Part shown: positions 52,362 through 62,000 of the stretch, in pieces
Layout: each line of letters opens with the position of its first letter
How positions within the stretch are numbered: position 1 is the stretch's first letter
Assembly: GCA_027627685.1 (NCBI GenBank)
Contig: CP091241.1
Location: forward strand, 2,357,191 to 2,421,190
Direction: 5' to 3'
Length of the DNA: 64,000 bases
Origin: Hyphomonadaceae bacterium ML37
Lineage (GTDB): Bacteria; Pseudomonadota; Alphaproteobacteria; Caulobacterales; Maricaulaceae
Translations under genes and position numbers: made by a program
The notes under the pieces: model-generated
What the model saw: only the letters and a program-made list of their open reading frames with translations
Databases searched by the model: none
What the model was told of the DNA's origin: nothing

Positions 52362-54269
52362 TCACTCGGCGGCCACTTGCAGAGCTTCGCGCTGGGGGCT
52401 CCAGCTTTTGTGGCGCAAGGCCCGGCCCAGGGTCTGGCGCCCGGCGGCCTCGGTGAAGCGCACGCCGTCCCAGACCTCCACGCCGCTGACGAGCACGCAG
52501 CGCACCACGCCGTCGGAGCGGTTGACCATCTGCTCGTGGCCATAATCCTCGCGCCAGATGAAGCGGGAGCGGGCTTCGGAATCGTAGGCGCGCAAGGCCT
52601 CGGGGTCGATCACGACGAGATCGGCCCGGTCGCCGATATCCATGGTTCCGGCGTCCACGCCGATGAACTCAGCTGGCTCGCGCGTCATGCGCCGCACCTG
52701 GCTCGCCACGCGCTCCATGCCCTCGCTCTGAGCGATCTGGAGGCCGCGCAGATTGCCGTCATAGAAGGCCATATTGGTGATGTGGGCGCCCGAATCGTTG
52801 AAACCGGGCAGGATCTGGGGGTGGTTCAGCAGCGCGCGCACGATCTCCGGATCGCGATTGGCCGAGACCGTCCACCAGCGCAGGGACAGATCATACGTCC
52901 GCAAGAGGTGGAGCATGAAGCCCGGCTCTTCCGCGGCCCCGTCGGGCATCGCCTCGAACGCCGCGCGCTCGTCCGGCGTGCGTGCCATCGCGGGGTCCGT
53001 CCGCCAGGCCTGGAACCGGCCCAAGACCTGGGCGAAGGTCTCTCCGGTCCAGATGTCCGGCCCGCCCGAATAGAAGACCATCTCGTTGAAATCGCGGTCG
53101 AAGGACAGGGTTTCCGCCTTCATGAGGCGCTTCAGGCGATTGAGCCCGAACCCGGTCTTCCCGGTCATCCACATCTTCGAAAAGCGCGCCTGGAAGGCCG
53201 GATCGTCCAGCAGGGCGCGCCGGCCCTCCACGTCTTCGAGATCGAGCTCATTCAGCTCGCGCAGGGCCGGGATTTCCTCGGCCAGCGGATTGATCGGCCC
53301 GTCCCAGAACAGCTTGAAGGGCGCAGCCAGCGCTTGAAACCGGAAATGGCCGCCCATGAGCGGCGAGTTGAACACCCGCGTCAGCAGAAGCGCGAGACGG
53401 CGCAGGGACTTGTTGGAGGCCACATCCATCGCCGCCACCGCCGTCACCTTCAAAGGTCTGCCGTGCAGGCGTCCGGAAGTGAGCGAGAAATTACGCAGCA
53501 CCGCCAGCGGACTGTCCTTGGGCGGGGTGGCCTGCCAGAGCCGGTCGTGGCGGCGCAGGACGCCTGTGAGGCGTTTGAGCTCGCGGTACTGGCCGAACTG
53601 GGAGGGTATCTTTACCCGCCGGTTGGGATCTTCAGACAGGAAGTGGAAAGGCAGCGCGTCGGTGGAGAAGCCGGGATAGCCCTGCGTCATCGCCTGATCG
53701 AGAATGCCCTCCATCTGCTTGAGATCATTGTCCGTCGCGGTGCGGCTGACCGCGCCCTTGAGCCCCATCACCTCGATGCGCAGCATGGAGTGAGGGATCA
53801 TCGGAATAACATTGCAGCCTAGCGGCAGGTCATCGAGATGGGCGTAATAGCCCGCCGGGCTGGTCCAGGTCGCCTTGTCGGCCACTTTGCGCAGCACCGG
53901 CTTGGGCATGTTTTCCACACGGGCAAAGCAGTCCACCAGCGGGTCGTCGCCATTGCGGCGCTGATTGCCGAAGGCCAGTCCCAGCGAGCAATTGCTCATC
54001 AGAACGGTGGTGGTGCCGTGGCGCACGGCCTCTTTCAGGGCCGGGTCAAACTCCACCTCCAGATCGAGATGGGTGTGGATGTCCAGAAGGCCGGGCGTCA
54101 CCCAAAGCCCTTCGGCATCAATGACCTGGTCGGCGCGCGAGCGGTCCAGGCCGGGACCGCGCGCGGCCACGCGGCCCGCCTTTATGGCGACGTCCTCCAG
54201 CACAGGGACGCCCCCGGTCCCGTCAATGACCAAGCCGCCTGCGATGATGCAGTCATAGCGCTCGCTCAT
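52362..54269 (-). CDS. N-acyl-D-amino-acid deacylase family amidohydrolase
   Basis: 635 residues of the D-aminoacylase type. Metal site: HTHLDLEVEFDP (HxH), the bridging Cys in MSNCSLGLAF, and the Asp in FNDSGAHITNMAFYDG. The C-terminal composite sandwich includes GDRADLVVIDPEAL. It probably hydrolyses N-acyl-D-amino acids or related amides; substrate cannot be told. The MEST-like hydrolase ends 29 nt upstream on the same strand, suggesting one operon. Confidence 0.88.
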   Translation of the reverse strand: MSERYDCIIAGGLVIDGTGGVPVLEDVAIKAGRVAARGPGLDRSRADQVIDAEGLWVTPGLLDIHTHLDLEVEFDPALKEAVRHGTTTVLMSNCSLGLAFGNQRRNGDDPLVDCFARVENMPKPVLRKVADKATWTSPAGYYAHLDDLPLGCNVIPMIPHSMLRIEVMGLKGAVSRTATDNDLKQMEGILDQAMTQGYPGFSTDALPFHFLSEDPNRRVKIPSQFGQYRELKRLTGVLRRHDRLWQATPPKDSPLAVLRNFSLTSGRLHGRPLKVTAVAAMDVASNKSLRRLALLLTRVFNSPLMGGHFRFQALAAPFKLFWDGPINPLAEEIPALRELNELDLEDVEGRRALLDDPAFQARFSKMWMTGKTGFGLNRLKRLMKAETLSFDRDFNEMVFYSGGPDIWTGETFAQVLGRFQAWRTDPAMARTPDERAAFEAMPDGAAEEPGFMLHLLRTYDLSLRWWTVSANRDPEIVRALLNHPQILPGFNDSGAHITNMAFYDGNLRGLQIAQSEGMERVASQVRRMTREPAEFIGVDAGTMDIGDRADLVVIDPEALRAYDSEARSRFIWREDYGHEQMVNRSDGVVRCVLVSGVEVWDGVRFTEAAGRQTLGRALRHKSWSPQREALQVAAE

Positions 54270-54298
54270 GGCGCATCCTCCCGTCTTGGCCCTTGTGC

Positions 54299-55210
54299 TC
54301 AGGCCTTTTCTATACCCGACTGGAAATCCAGGAAGGCGTCAAGCACCTCGCCGGGCGCTTCCAGCTGGGGGTAATGGCCGACGTGAGGAATGAGCACCGT
54401 GTCGGGATTTGGCACAAGTGACTGATAATGCTCGACCATATGGGCGCCGGACACAGGATCCAGCGCGCCGTCAATCACCCGCATGGGCACCGGTGAATGG
54501 ACCAGCGCGCCCACCCAGCGATCCCGCGTCGCGCGCCGTTCGGTGATATAACCCAACAGCTTGTGCCCGATACGCGGCATGCCCCCGCCCATCATCGCCA
54601 GTGACCAGAAGGCGTCGAGCGTTTCAGGTGAAGGCCGCGTGTCCGGGCCAAACACCTCGCAAAGCCCTGTTTCAAAACGCTTTCTGGTCATCATGCGGCT
54701 GAGCATCGGCCCCAGCGGCGAATGCAGCAGGCGCTGGGTCAGGGTGGCGCGATGCTGCTCGGGAAACAGGCCGCCATTGAGGAAGCAGACCGACTGAATC
54801 TCCAGCCCCGCCAGGCCTTTGGCGCGCCGGTCAATCATGCGCGCCAGCAATTCCTGGGCGACGGTGTCGCCATAGTCGTGAGCCAGGATGTGGCAGGCGC
54901 TGACCCCCAGCCGGTCAAACCAGGTCTCGTGCAGATCCGCCTGGTCCTGGATGGAGTAGGCGTAGTTGACCGGCTTGGCCGAAAAACCGAACCCGATCAT
55001 ATCGATAGCCGCCACGCGGTAGCGCTCGCACAGGGCGTCCCACTGGTGCGACCAGTCCCAGCTGGCCGTCGGGAAGCCATGTATGAGGATCAGGACCGGG
55101 CGGGTCCCGTCGCTCCAGTCGCCGCCCGTGCGCTGGAAAATCTCATGGCCGCGATAGCCGAACATCGACCCGCCAGCGCGCCAGTCATTGAGGGATAGGG
55201 GCGGGGACAT
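54299..55210 (-). CDS. MEST-like alpha/beta hydrolase
   Basis: 303 residues. The nucleophile elbow is ILAHDYGDTVAQELLAR with Asp as nucleophile, as in epoxide hydrolases and haloalkane dehalogenases. The acid lies near GALDPVSGAHM and the His in IPHVGHYPQLEAP. The stretches HDYGDTVAQELLAR, LNGGLFPEQHR and RDRWVGAL are strikingly like vertebrate MEST/PEG1. Substrate is unknown for the whole family. It sits between an SDR and the D-aminoacylase-like gene. Confidence 0.85.
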   Translation of the reverse strand: MSPPLSLNDWRAGGSMFGYRGHEIFQRTGGDWSDGTRPVLILIHGFPTASWDWSHQWDALCERYRVAAIDMIGFGFSAKPVNYAYSIQDQADLHETWFDRLGVSACHILAHDYGDTVAQELLARMIDRRAKGLAGLEIQSVCFLNGGLFPEQHRATLTQRLLHSPLGPMLSRMMTRKRFETGLCEVFGPDTRPSPETLDAFWSLAMMGGGMPRIGHKLLGYITERRATRDRWVGALVHSPVPMRVIDGALDPVSGAHMVEHYQSLVPNPDTVLIPHVGHYPQLEAPGEVLDAFLDFQSGIEKA

Positions 55211-55323
55211 CGTGGCGTCTCTCCTTGCCGGCAGGCGACGAACAGACCGAATTATGGGACGAAAACGCCCGCGAGGGGGACATGAATCCGCCGTGAGGGG
55301 ACATCGGTGCCGTTCCGGCGTCC

Positions 55324-56079
55324 CTAGCGCACATAGCTCGCGCCATTGACGTCGAAAGTGGCGCCCGTCGCCGACGCGCAGGCGCCCGACAGGAGGAAGG
55401 CGGTCAGCGCCCCGATCTCGTCCGGCGCCGCCATCCGGCCGAGCGGCACGTCGCCTTCGGCCCTCGCCCGGGCCGTCGCGTCCTGGGGCGCCATGTCGGT
55501 GTCGATCCAGCCCGGGGCGATGGCGTAGGCCAGCAGACCCTGCCCCGCATGAGCGCGCGCCAGCGTCTTGATCAGGGCGATCAGCCCGGCCTTCGACGCC
55601 GCGTAGGAGGCATGGTCCGCATCATCGCCGCGATGGGCCGCGCGCGAGGCGATGGCCACCAGCGACCCGCCCGAACCGGCGAGCCAGGCCCGGGCGGCCA
55701 GGCGCGCCAGATCCGCGCACGATGTCAGATTGACCTGCAGCGTGCGCGCCCAGTTGGCGCGCCAATCCGCCTCGTCCGAGGCGATCCCGGCGGCTTCAAA
55801 GATTCCGTGATTGAGCACCAGCGCGTCCGGCGCCCGCCCGCCGGTGCGGACCGCCTCGTCCCAGACAGCGCGGGCGGCGTCAGGTTCAGCGAGATCGCCG
55901 GCGATCAGGCCGGCGCAGCGCGGCCCCAAAGCCTTTGCGACGCCCCAAGCCGCGGCCTGGTTGCGCGCGTAGTGCACCAGCACGTCTCCGCCCGCGTCCG
56001 CGCAGGCCTGCGCGATGGCCGCGCCCGCGCCGCGCGAGGCGCCGGTGACAAGGACGAGGCGGTTTTCAAGGCGGGTCAT
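55324..56079 (-). CDS. Short-chain dehydrogenase/reductase
   Basis: 251 residues of the classical SDR type. Cofactor motif TGASRGAGAAIA, ALVLNHG, the catalytic Ser in VAIASRAAHRG, and YAASK with Tyr and Lys, then IAPGWIDTDM. The final VNGASYVR fits FabG-like enzymes. The residue after the second beta strand (HYARN) suggests NADP preference. The substrate is not clear. It may be co-transcribed with the hydrolase 113 nt downstream. Confidence 0.9.
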   Translation of the reverse strand: MTRLENRLVLVTGASRGAGAAIAQACADAGGDVLVHYARNQAAAWGVAKALGPRCAGLIAGDLAEPDAARAVWDEAVRTGGRAPDALVLNHGIFEAAGIASDEADWRANWARTLQVNLTSCADLARLAARAWLAGSGGSLVAIASRAAHRGDDADHASYAASKAGLIALIKTLARAHAGQGLLAYAIAPGWIDTDMAPQDATARARAEGDVPLGRMAAPDEIGALTAFLLSGACASATGATFDVNGASYVR

Positions 56080-56164
56080 GGCGCGGCTCTCTCAGGCTTC
56101 CGACGGTCGCGCAGTTGAGCCCGATGCGCTGCGGGCTGCAAGGCGTGCGGCTGCCGCTTTGTGT

Positions 56165-56202
56165 TTGACAAGATAATATATGTTTCATATACGATCCGTA
56201 TA
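56165..56202 (+). promoter_or_regulatory. Promoter with palindromic operator before the ParD-like gene
   Basis: A perfect TTGACA (56165-56170) and TATACG (56188-56193) are 17 nt apart. TATACG-ATC-CGTATA forms a 6-bp palindrome (56188-56202) that covers the -10 box and the likely start of transcription. This is a typical layout for an autorepressed antitoxin gene. Confidence 0.7.
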
Positions 56203-56219
56203 TTACAGGAGGTAAGCCG

Positions 56220-56444
56220 ATGGGCCTCGTAAAAATTGATGACGCTCTGCATGAGAAGGCCCGCCGGGCCAGCACGGTGATGTGCCGCTCGATCAATGCG
56301 CAGGCCGAATTCTGGATGAAGATCGGCATGATGGCCGAATCCCATCCGGCGATGACTTTCAACGACATCGTCAAGGCGCAACTTGTTGCGGCGGATGTGC
56401 GCGGCGCGAAAACGGCCGATGCGATGATGGCCGCGACCGCTTGA
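56220..56444 (+). CDS. ParD-like type II antitoxin, no adjacent toxin
   Basis: 74 residues with AGGAGG 7 nt before ATG. The sequence MGLVKIDDALHEKARRAS followed by CRSINAQAEFWMKIGMMAESHP matches the ParD-like antitoxin family (PF11903 type): a short beta strand then ribbon-helix-helix-like helices. No toxin gene follows; the next gene encodes an NTF2-like protein. It may therefore be a solitary antitoxin or a small regulator. The surrounding promoter is AT-rich compared with its neighbours. Confidence 0.78.
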   Translation: MGLVKIDDALHEKARRASTVMCRSINAQAEFWMKIGMMAESHPAMTFNDIVKAQLVAADVRGAKTADAMMAATA

Positions 56445-56480
56445 TCGCCGGGCGCGGCCCATTTGACAGACAGGATGAGC

Positions 56481-56891
56481 ATGACTTTCCAAGACGAGAT
56501 CGCTGAATTTTTCGCCCGCTATGTCGACGCGTTCGCCCGCCGCGACGCGGATGCCTTGAGCCAATTGTGGGAGCCGGTCGGCCTGTTCCCGTCACCGACA
56601 GGCAATTTCGCGATGCCAAGGGAGGCGTTCCGCGACCATTGCGTCACGCTGATGGACTTCTACCGCAATCAGGGCGTTGTGCGGCCCGTAGGCGAATTGC
56701 TTGATGCTGAGGAGCTGTTCGACAACGTCGCTCAGGCGCGCATGGCCTACCGGATGCTGGGCGAAGGCGGCGAGGTCATCGCCGCGTGGGAGCATGTCTA
56801 TATTCTGCGCCGGAGCGACAGCTGGCGCGTGACGCTGACGATCGCAGATGGCGAAATGGCCGCCTGGGCCGCGCGCGGCGCACAGCTGTGA
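56481..56891 (+). CDS. NTF2-like (SnoaL-type) fold protein
   Basis: 136 residues from ATG 56481 with AGGA 5 nt upstream; TTG 56463 and ATG 56475 are alternatives. The sequence EFFARYVDAFARRDADALSQLWEPVGLFPSPTG, then EELFDNVAQARMAYRML and WEHVYILRRSDSWRVTLT, is typical of the cone-shaped NTF2-like fold. No catalytic residues can be assigned. It begins 36 nt after the ParD-like gene and is probably co-transcribed. Confidence 0.78.
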   Translation: MTFQDEIAEFFARYVDAFARRDADALSQLWEPVGLFPSPTGNFAMPREAFRDHCVTLMDFYRNQGVVRPVGELLDAEELFDNVAQARMAYRMLGEGGEVIAAWEHVYILRRSDSWRVTLTIADGEMAAWAARGAQL

Positions 56892-56929
56892 CGCGCCGTG
56901 CTGGCTGACCCGGATGGATCGCGCCCGCC

Positions 56930-58219
<1,290 letters not shown>

Positions 58220-58268
58220 GGGGATGCTCCGCTAACGGTGTGAAACCGTGGCGAGGCTTAGACCCTCC

Positions 58269-58288
58269 CCGCCTTGCGGGCAAGGCGG
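58269..58288. terminator. Weak hairpin between msrA and purA
   Basis: An 8-bp stem CCGCCTTG/CAAGGCGG with loop CGGG lies just after the msrA stop. No T-tract follows on the minus strand, so it may only attenuate read-through into purA. Confidence 0.35.
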
Positions 58289-58292
58289 CAGG

Positions 58293-58919
58293 CTAGCCGG
58301 CCTGTATCTGGCGCAGGCGCTGGTCGCGCCGGCAGCCAAAGCGGTAGCGCTGATAGCGGATCGGGTTGTTGACCGCATAGTCCTGATGCTCGGCGCCCGC
58401 CGGCCAGAACGTGTCAAAACTGCGGATGCGCACGGCGATCTCGCGCCCGAAGCGCTCGGCGGTGGAGTCTCTGGAGGCTTCGGCTGCAGCGCGCTGGGCG
58501 GCGTCCACCGGGAAGATGGCCGGGGCGTAGGCCGCGCCGCGGTCGCAGAACTGGCCGTCGCCATCGAACGGATCCACATTGAGCCAGTAATGGGCCAGCA
58601 GCGCCTCATAGCTCACCACCGCGGGGTCAAAGATGATGCGCGCGCTCTCCACATGTCCGGTGCGCCCGCGCACCACGTCGTAATAGCCAGGATTGGCTTC
58701 CGATCCGCCGGCAAAGCCGGACACGACCTCGACAACACCGTCGAGCCCCTCGAAATCGGCCTCGGTGCACCAGAAACAGCCCGACGCGAAGATGGCGTGA
58801 GACAGGCCGTCGGGCAGGTCCGCGCCATCGGCCTGGGCCGGGCTGAGGTAATCATCAGCGAAGCTCGCGGCGCTGAGCATCAGGGCGGCGAGCAGGGCAA
58901 GGGCGAAGCGGGCGATCAT
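58293..58919 (-). CDS. msrA: Exported peptide methionine sulfoxide reductase A
   Basis: 208 residues from ATG 58919. Catalytic motif GCFWCTEADF is near residue 48, with GYYDVVRGRTGHVESARIIFDP and AEHQDYAVNNP as further marks. A signal peptide (ALALLAALMLSAASFA) means it repairs oxidised methionine in the periplasm, unlike the usual cytoplasmic MsrA. Two late cysteines are present (QFCDRG and FGCRRD); the one in FGC may be the resolving Cys. Confidence 0.94.
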   Translation of the reverse strand: MIARFALALLAALMLSAASFADDYLSPAQADGADLPDGLSHAIFASGCFWCTEADFEGLDGVVEVVSGFAGGSEANPGYYDVVRGRTGHVESARIIFDPAVVSYEALLAHYWLNVDPFDGDGQFCDRGAAYAPAIFPVDAAQRAAAEASRDSTAERFGREIAVRIRSFDTFWPAGAEHQDYAVNNPIRYQRYRFGCRRDQRLRQIQAG

Positions 58920-59019
58920 CGGGCGGGCTCCAATTGCGGGCGTGTTCTGACATACCATGTGGCCCGATCCGCCATGGCGCCAAGGCGCGGCGCGGTCACC
59001 TTTGCGTGTAAGGCTGTGA

Positions 59020-62000
59020 TCACGCCCGCTTCGCGCCCGCTTCGATCTTCGCCGGCTCGAACGGGACCACGTGGCGGAATTCGGGCCTGCGCGCCTCCCA
59101 GTCATTGAGGATGGCGGCGGCGTGGAGGGAGCCGGTGGCGGCGTAGTGGGCTTCGATGAGGGCGCGGCAGCGCGCTTCGGCCTCGCCCTTGAGCTCGGCC
59201 AGGAATACGGTTTCGCCATTGAGGCGGGGTTCCAGGCGGCCGTCCTCGTCGAGCACGAAGGCTTCGCCGCCCGTCATGCCGGCGGCGAAATTATCGCCCA
59301 CCTTGCCCAGGATCACCGCGACGCCGCCGGTCATGTATTCGCAGCCATTGGCGCCGCAGCCCTCGACCACCACGGTCGCGCCGGAATTGCGCACGGCAAA
59401 GCGCTGGCCCGCGCCGCCCGCGGCGAACAGGCGGCCTGACGTGGCGCCGTAGAGGACCGTGTTGCCGATGATCACATCGCCCGCGCCATGACGGCGCGCG
59501 CCGCCGAACGGGCGGATGGCGAGGGTCGCGCCCGACAGGCCCTTGCCCACATAGTCATTGGCGTCGCCTTCCAGCTCGATGCGCAGACCCTTGGCGGCGA
59601 AGGCGCCGAGTGACTGACCCGCCGATCCGGCAAGGCGAAGCGTGAGCTGGCCGTCCTCCAGGCCGTCGGGGCCGAAGGCGCGCACAATGGCCGACGACAC
59701 CCGCGCGCCCACGGCGCGGTCGGTGTTCTTCACGTCATACACGAGCTGCATCTTCTCGCGCCGGGTAAAGACCGGGGCAGCGTCCTTGAGGATCTGCTCG
59801 TCGAGGCTCGGCGCCACGGCGTTGCGCTGGGTGCGCGTGGAGCGCGGCGGGCGGGCCTGGGGGTCGACGCGCACCAGCAGCGGATTGAGATCGAGATCGT
59901 CCAGGTGATCGGCGCCCCGGCTGACCTGATCGAGCAGGTCGGCGCGGCCGATGACGTCTTCGAGGCGCTCGGCGCCCAGGCGGGCGAGGATTTCGCGGGT
60001 GTCGCGGGCGATGAAGGTCATCAGGTTGACCACGTGGTCGGCCATGCCGGTGAAGCGCTTCCGCAGATCATCGTCCTGGGTGCAGATGCCCACCGGGCAG
60101 GTGTTGGAATGGCACTGGCGCACCATCAGACAGCCCAGCGCGATCAGGCTGGTGGTGCCGATGCCGAACTCCTCCGCGCCCAGCATGGCGGTGATCACCA
60201 CGTCGCGCCCGGTGCGGATGCCGCCATCGGCGCGCAGCGTCACCCGCTCGCGCAGGCCGTTGAGCGAGAGCACCTGATGGGCTTCCGACAGGCCGAGCTC
60301 CAGCGGCGCGCCGGCGAACTTGATGGAGGTCTGCGGGCTGGCGCCCGTACCGCCCACATTGCCCGAGATCAGGATCACGTCGGCATGGGCCTTGGCCACG
60401 CCCGCGGCCACGGCGCCGACACCGGCGGCGGCCACGAGCTTCACGCAGACGCGCGCCTCGGGATTGATCTGTTTGAGGTCGTAGATGAGCTGGGCCAGGT
60501 CCTCGATGGAGTAGATGTCGTGATGCGGGGGCGGGCTGATCAGCGTGGTGCCCGGCGTGGCGTGGCGCAGGCGCGCGATCATCTGCGTGACCTTGAAGCC
60601 GGGCAGTTGGCCGCCCTCGCCGGGCTTGGCGCCCTGGGCGATCTTGATCTCGATTTCGCGGCACTGGTTGAGATATTCGGCCGTGACGCCGAACCGGCCG
60701 GACGCCACCTGTTTGACCGCCGAATTCATGTTGTCGCCATTGGCCATGGGCGTGTAGCGCGAGCGGTCCTCGCCGCCCTCGCCCGACACCGACTTGGCGC
60801 CGATGCGGTTCATGGCGACGTTGAGCGCGCCGTGCGCTTCAGGGCTCAGCGCGCCCAGGCTCATGCCCGGCGTGACGAAGCGCTGGCGGATTTCATTGAC
60901 GCTTTCACAGCGCGACAGATCGACAGACGGCCCCAGCGGGCGCGGCTCGAGAAGATCGCGCAGCTGGATCGGGTCGGCGTCGCGCGTCTGCAGGCCGACA
61001 TACTCGCGGAACGCGGCGTAATCCTCTTCGCGCACCGCCTTTTGCAGGGCGGTGACGGACCGGGCCTCGACCGCATGCACCTCGCCCGAGGCGCGCTGGC
61101 GGTAGAAGCCGCCCACGGGCAGGCGCACCGCCCCGTCATCGCGCCAGGCCCAGGCGTGCAGCTCGGCGAGCTTTTGTTCCAGGCCCGCCAGGCCAATGCC
61201 GGAAATGCGGCTGGTCACCCCGCCGAGATACTCCATCGCCACGGCGCGCGAGAGGCCCAGCACCTCGAAATTGCACCCGCCGCGATAGGAGGAGACCACC
61301 GATATGCCCATCTTGGACATGATTTTCAGAAGCCCCGCATCAAACGCGGCCTTCATGTTCAGCGCCTTCTGACCCAGCGAGAGCGAGGCCAGGCCGCGCT
61401 GGCTTCGCGCAGCTACCGTTTCAAAGGCGATATAAGGGTTCACGGTGGTGGCCCCGAGCCCGATCAGAACCGCCAGGCCATGGGCGTCGGCCACGTCGGC
61501 GGCGCGCACATTGAGCGAACAGTAAGTGCGAAGCCCCTTGCGGGTGAGGTGCGTGTGCGCGGCGCCGACCGCCAGCGCCATGGGCACAGAGCAGCGCTGA
61601 GCCCCCTGCGCTTCGTCGGTGAGGACGAGATGTTCGGCGCCGTCCCGTATGGCGGCTTCAGCGTCGGCGCGGATACGGTCGAGGGCGCGCATCAGCCCGC
61701 CCCCGGCGCCGGTGGCCTCTTCGGCAGGGAAGGTGGCGTCCACTTCCGCCACCCGCTCGCCCAGCACGGCGCGCAGGCGCGCATACATGCCATTGGTGAG
61801 AACAGGCGAATCCAGCACGAACACATTGGTCTGGGCTTCGTCAGTGGCCAGGATGTTTCCCAGATTCTTGAACCGGGTCTTCAGGCTCATCACCCGGCCC
61901 TCACGCAAGGGATCGATGGGCGGATTGGTGACCTGGGAGAAGTTCTGCCGGAAATAATGGTACACTGGCCGGTAGCGGTTCGACAGGACCGCCAGCGGGC

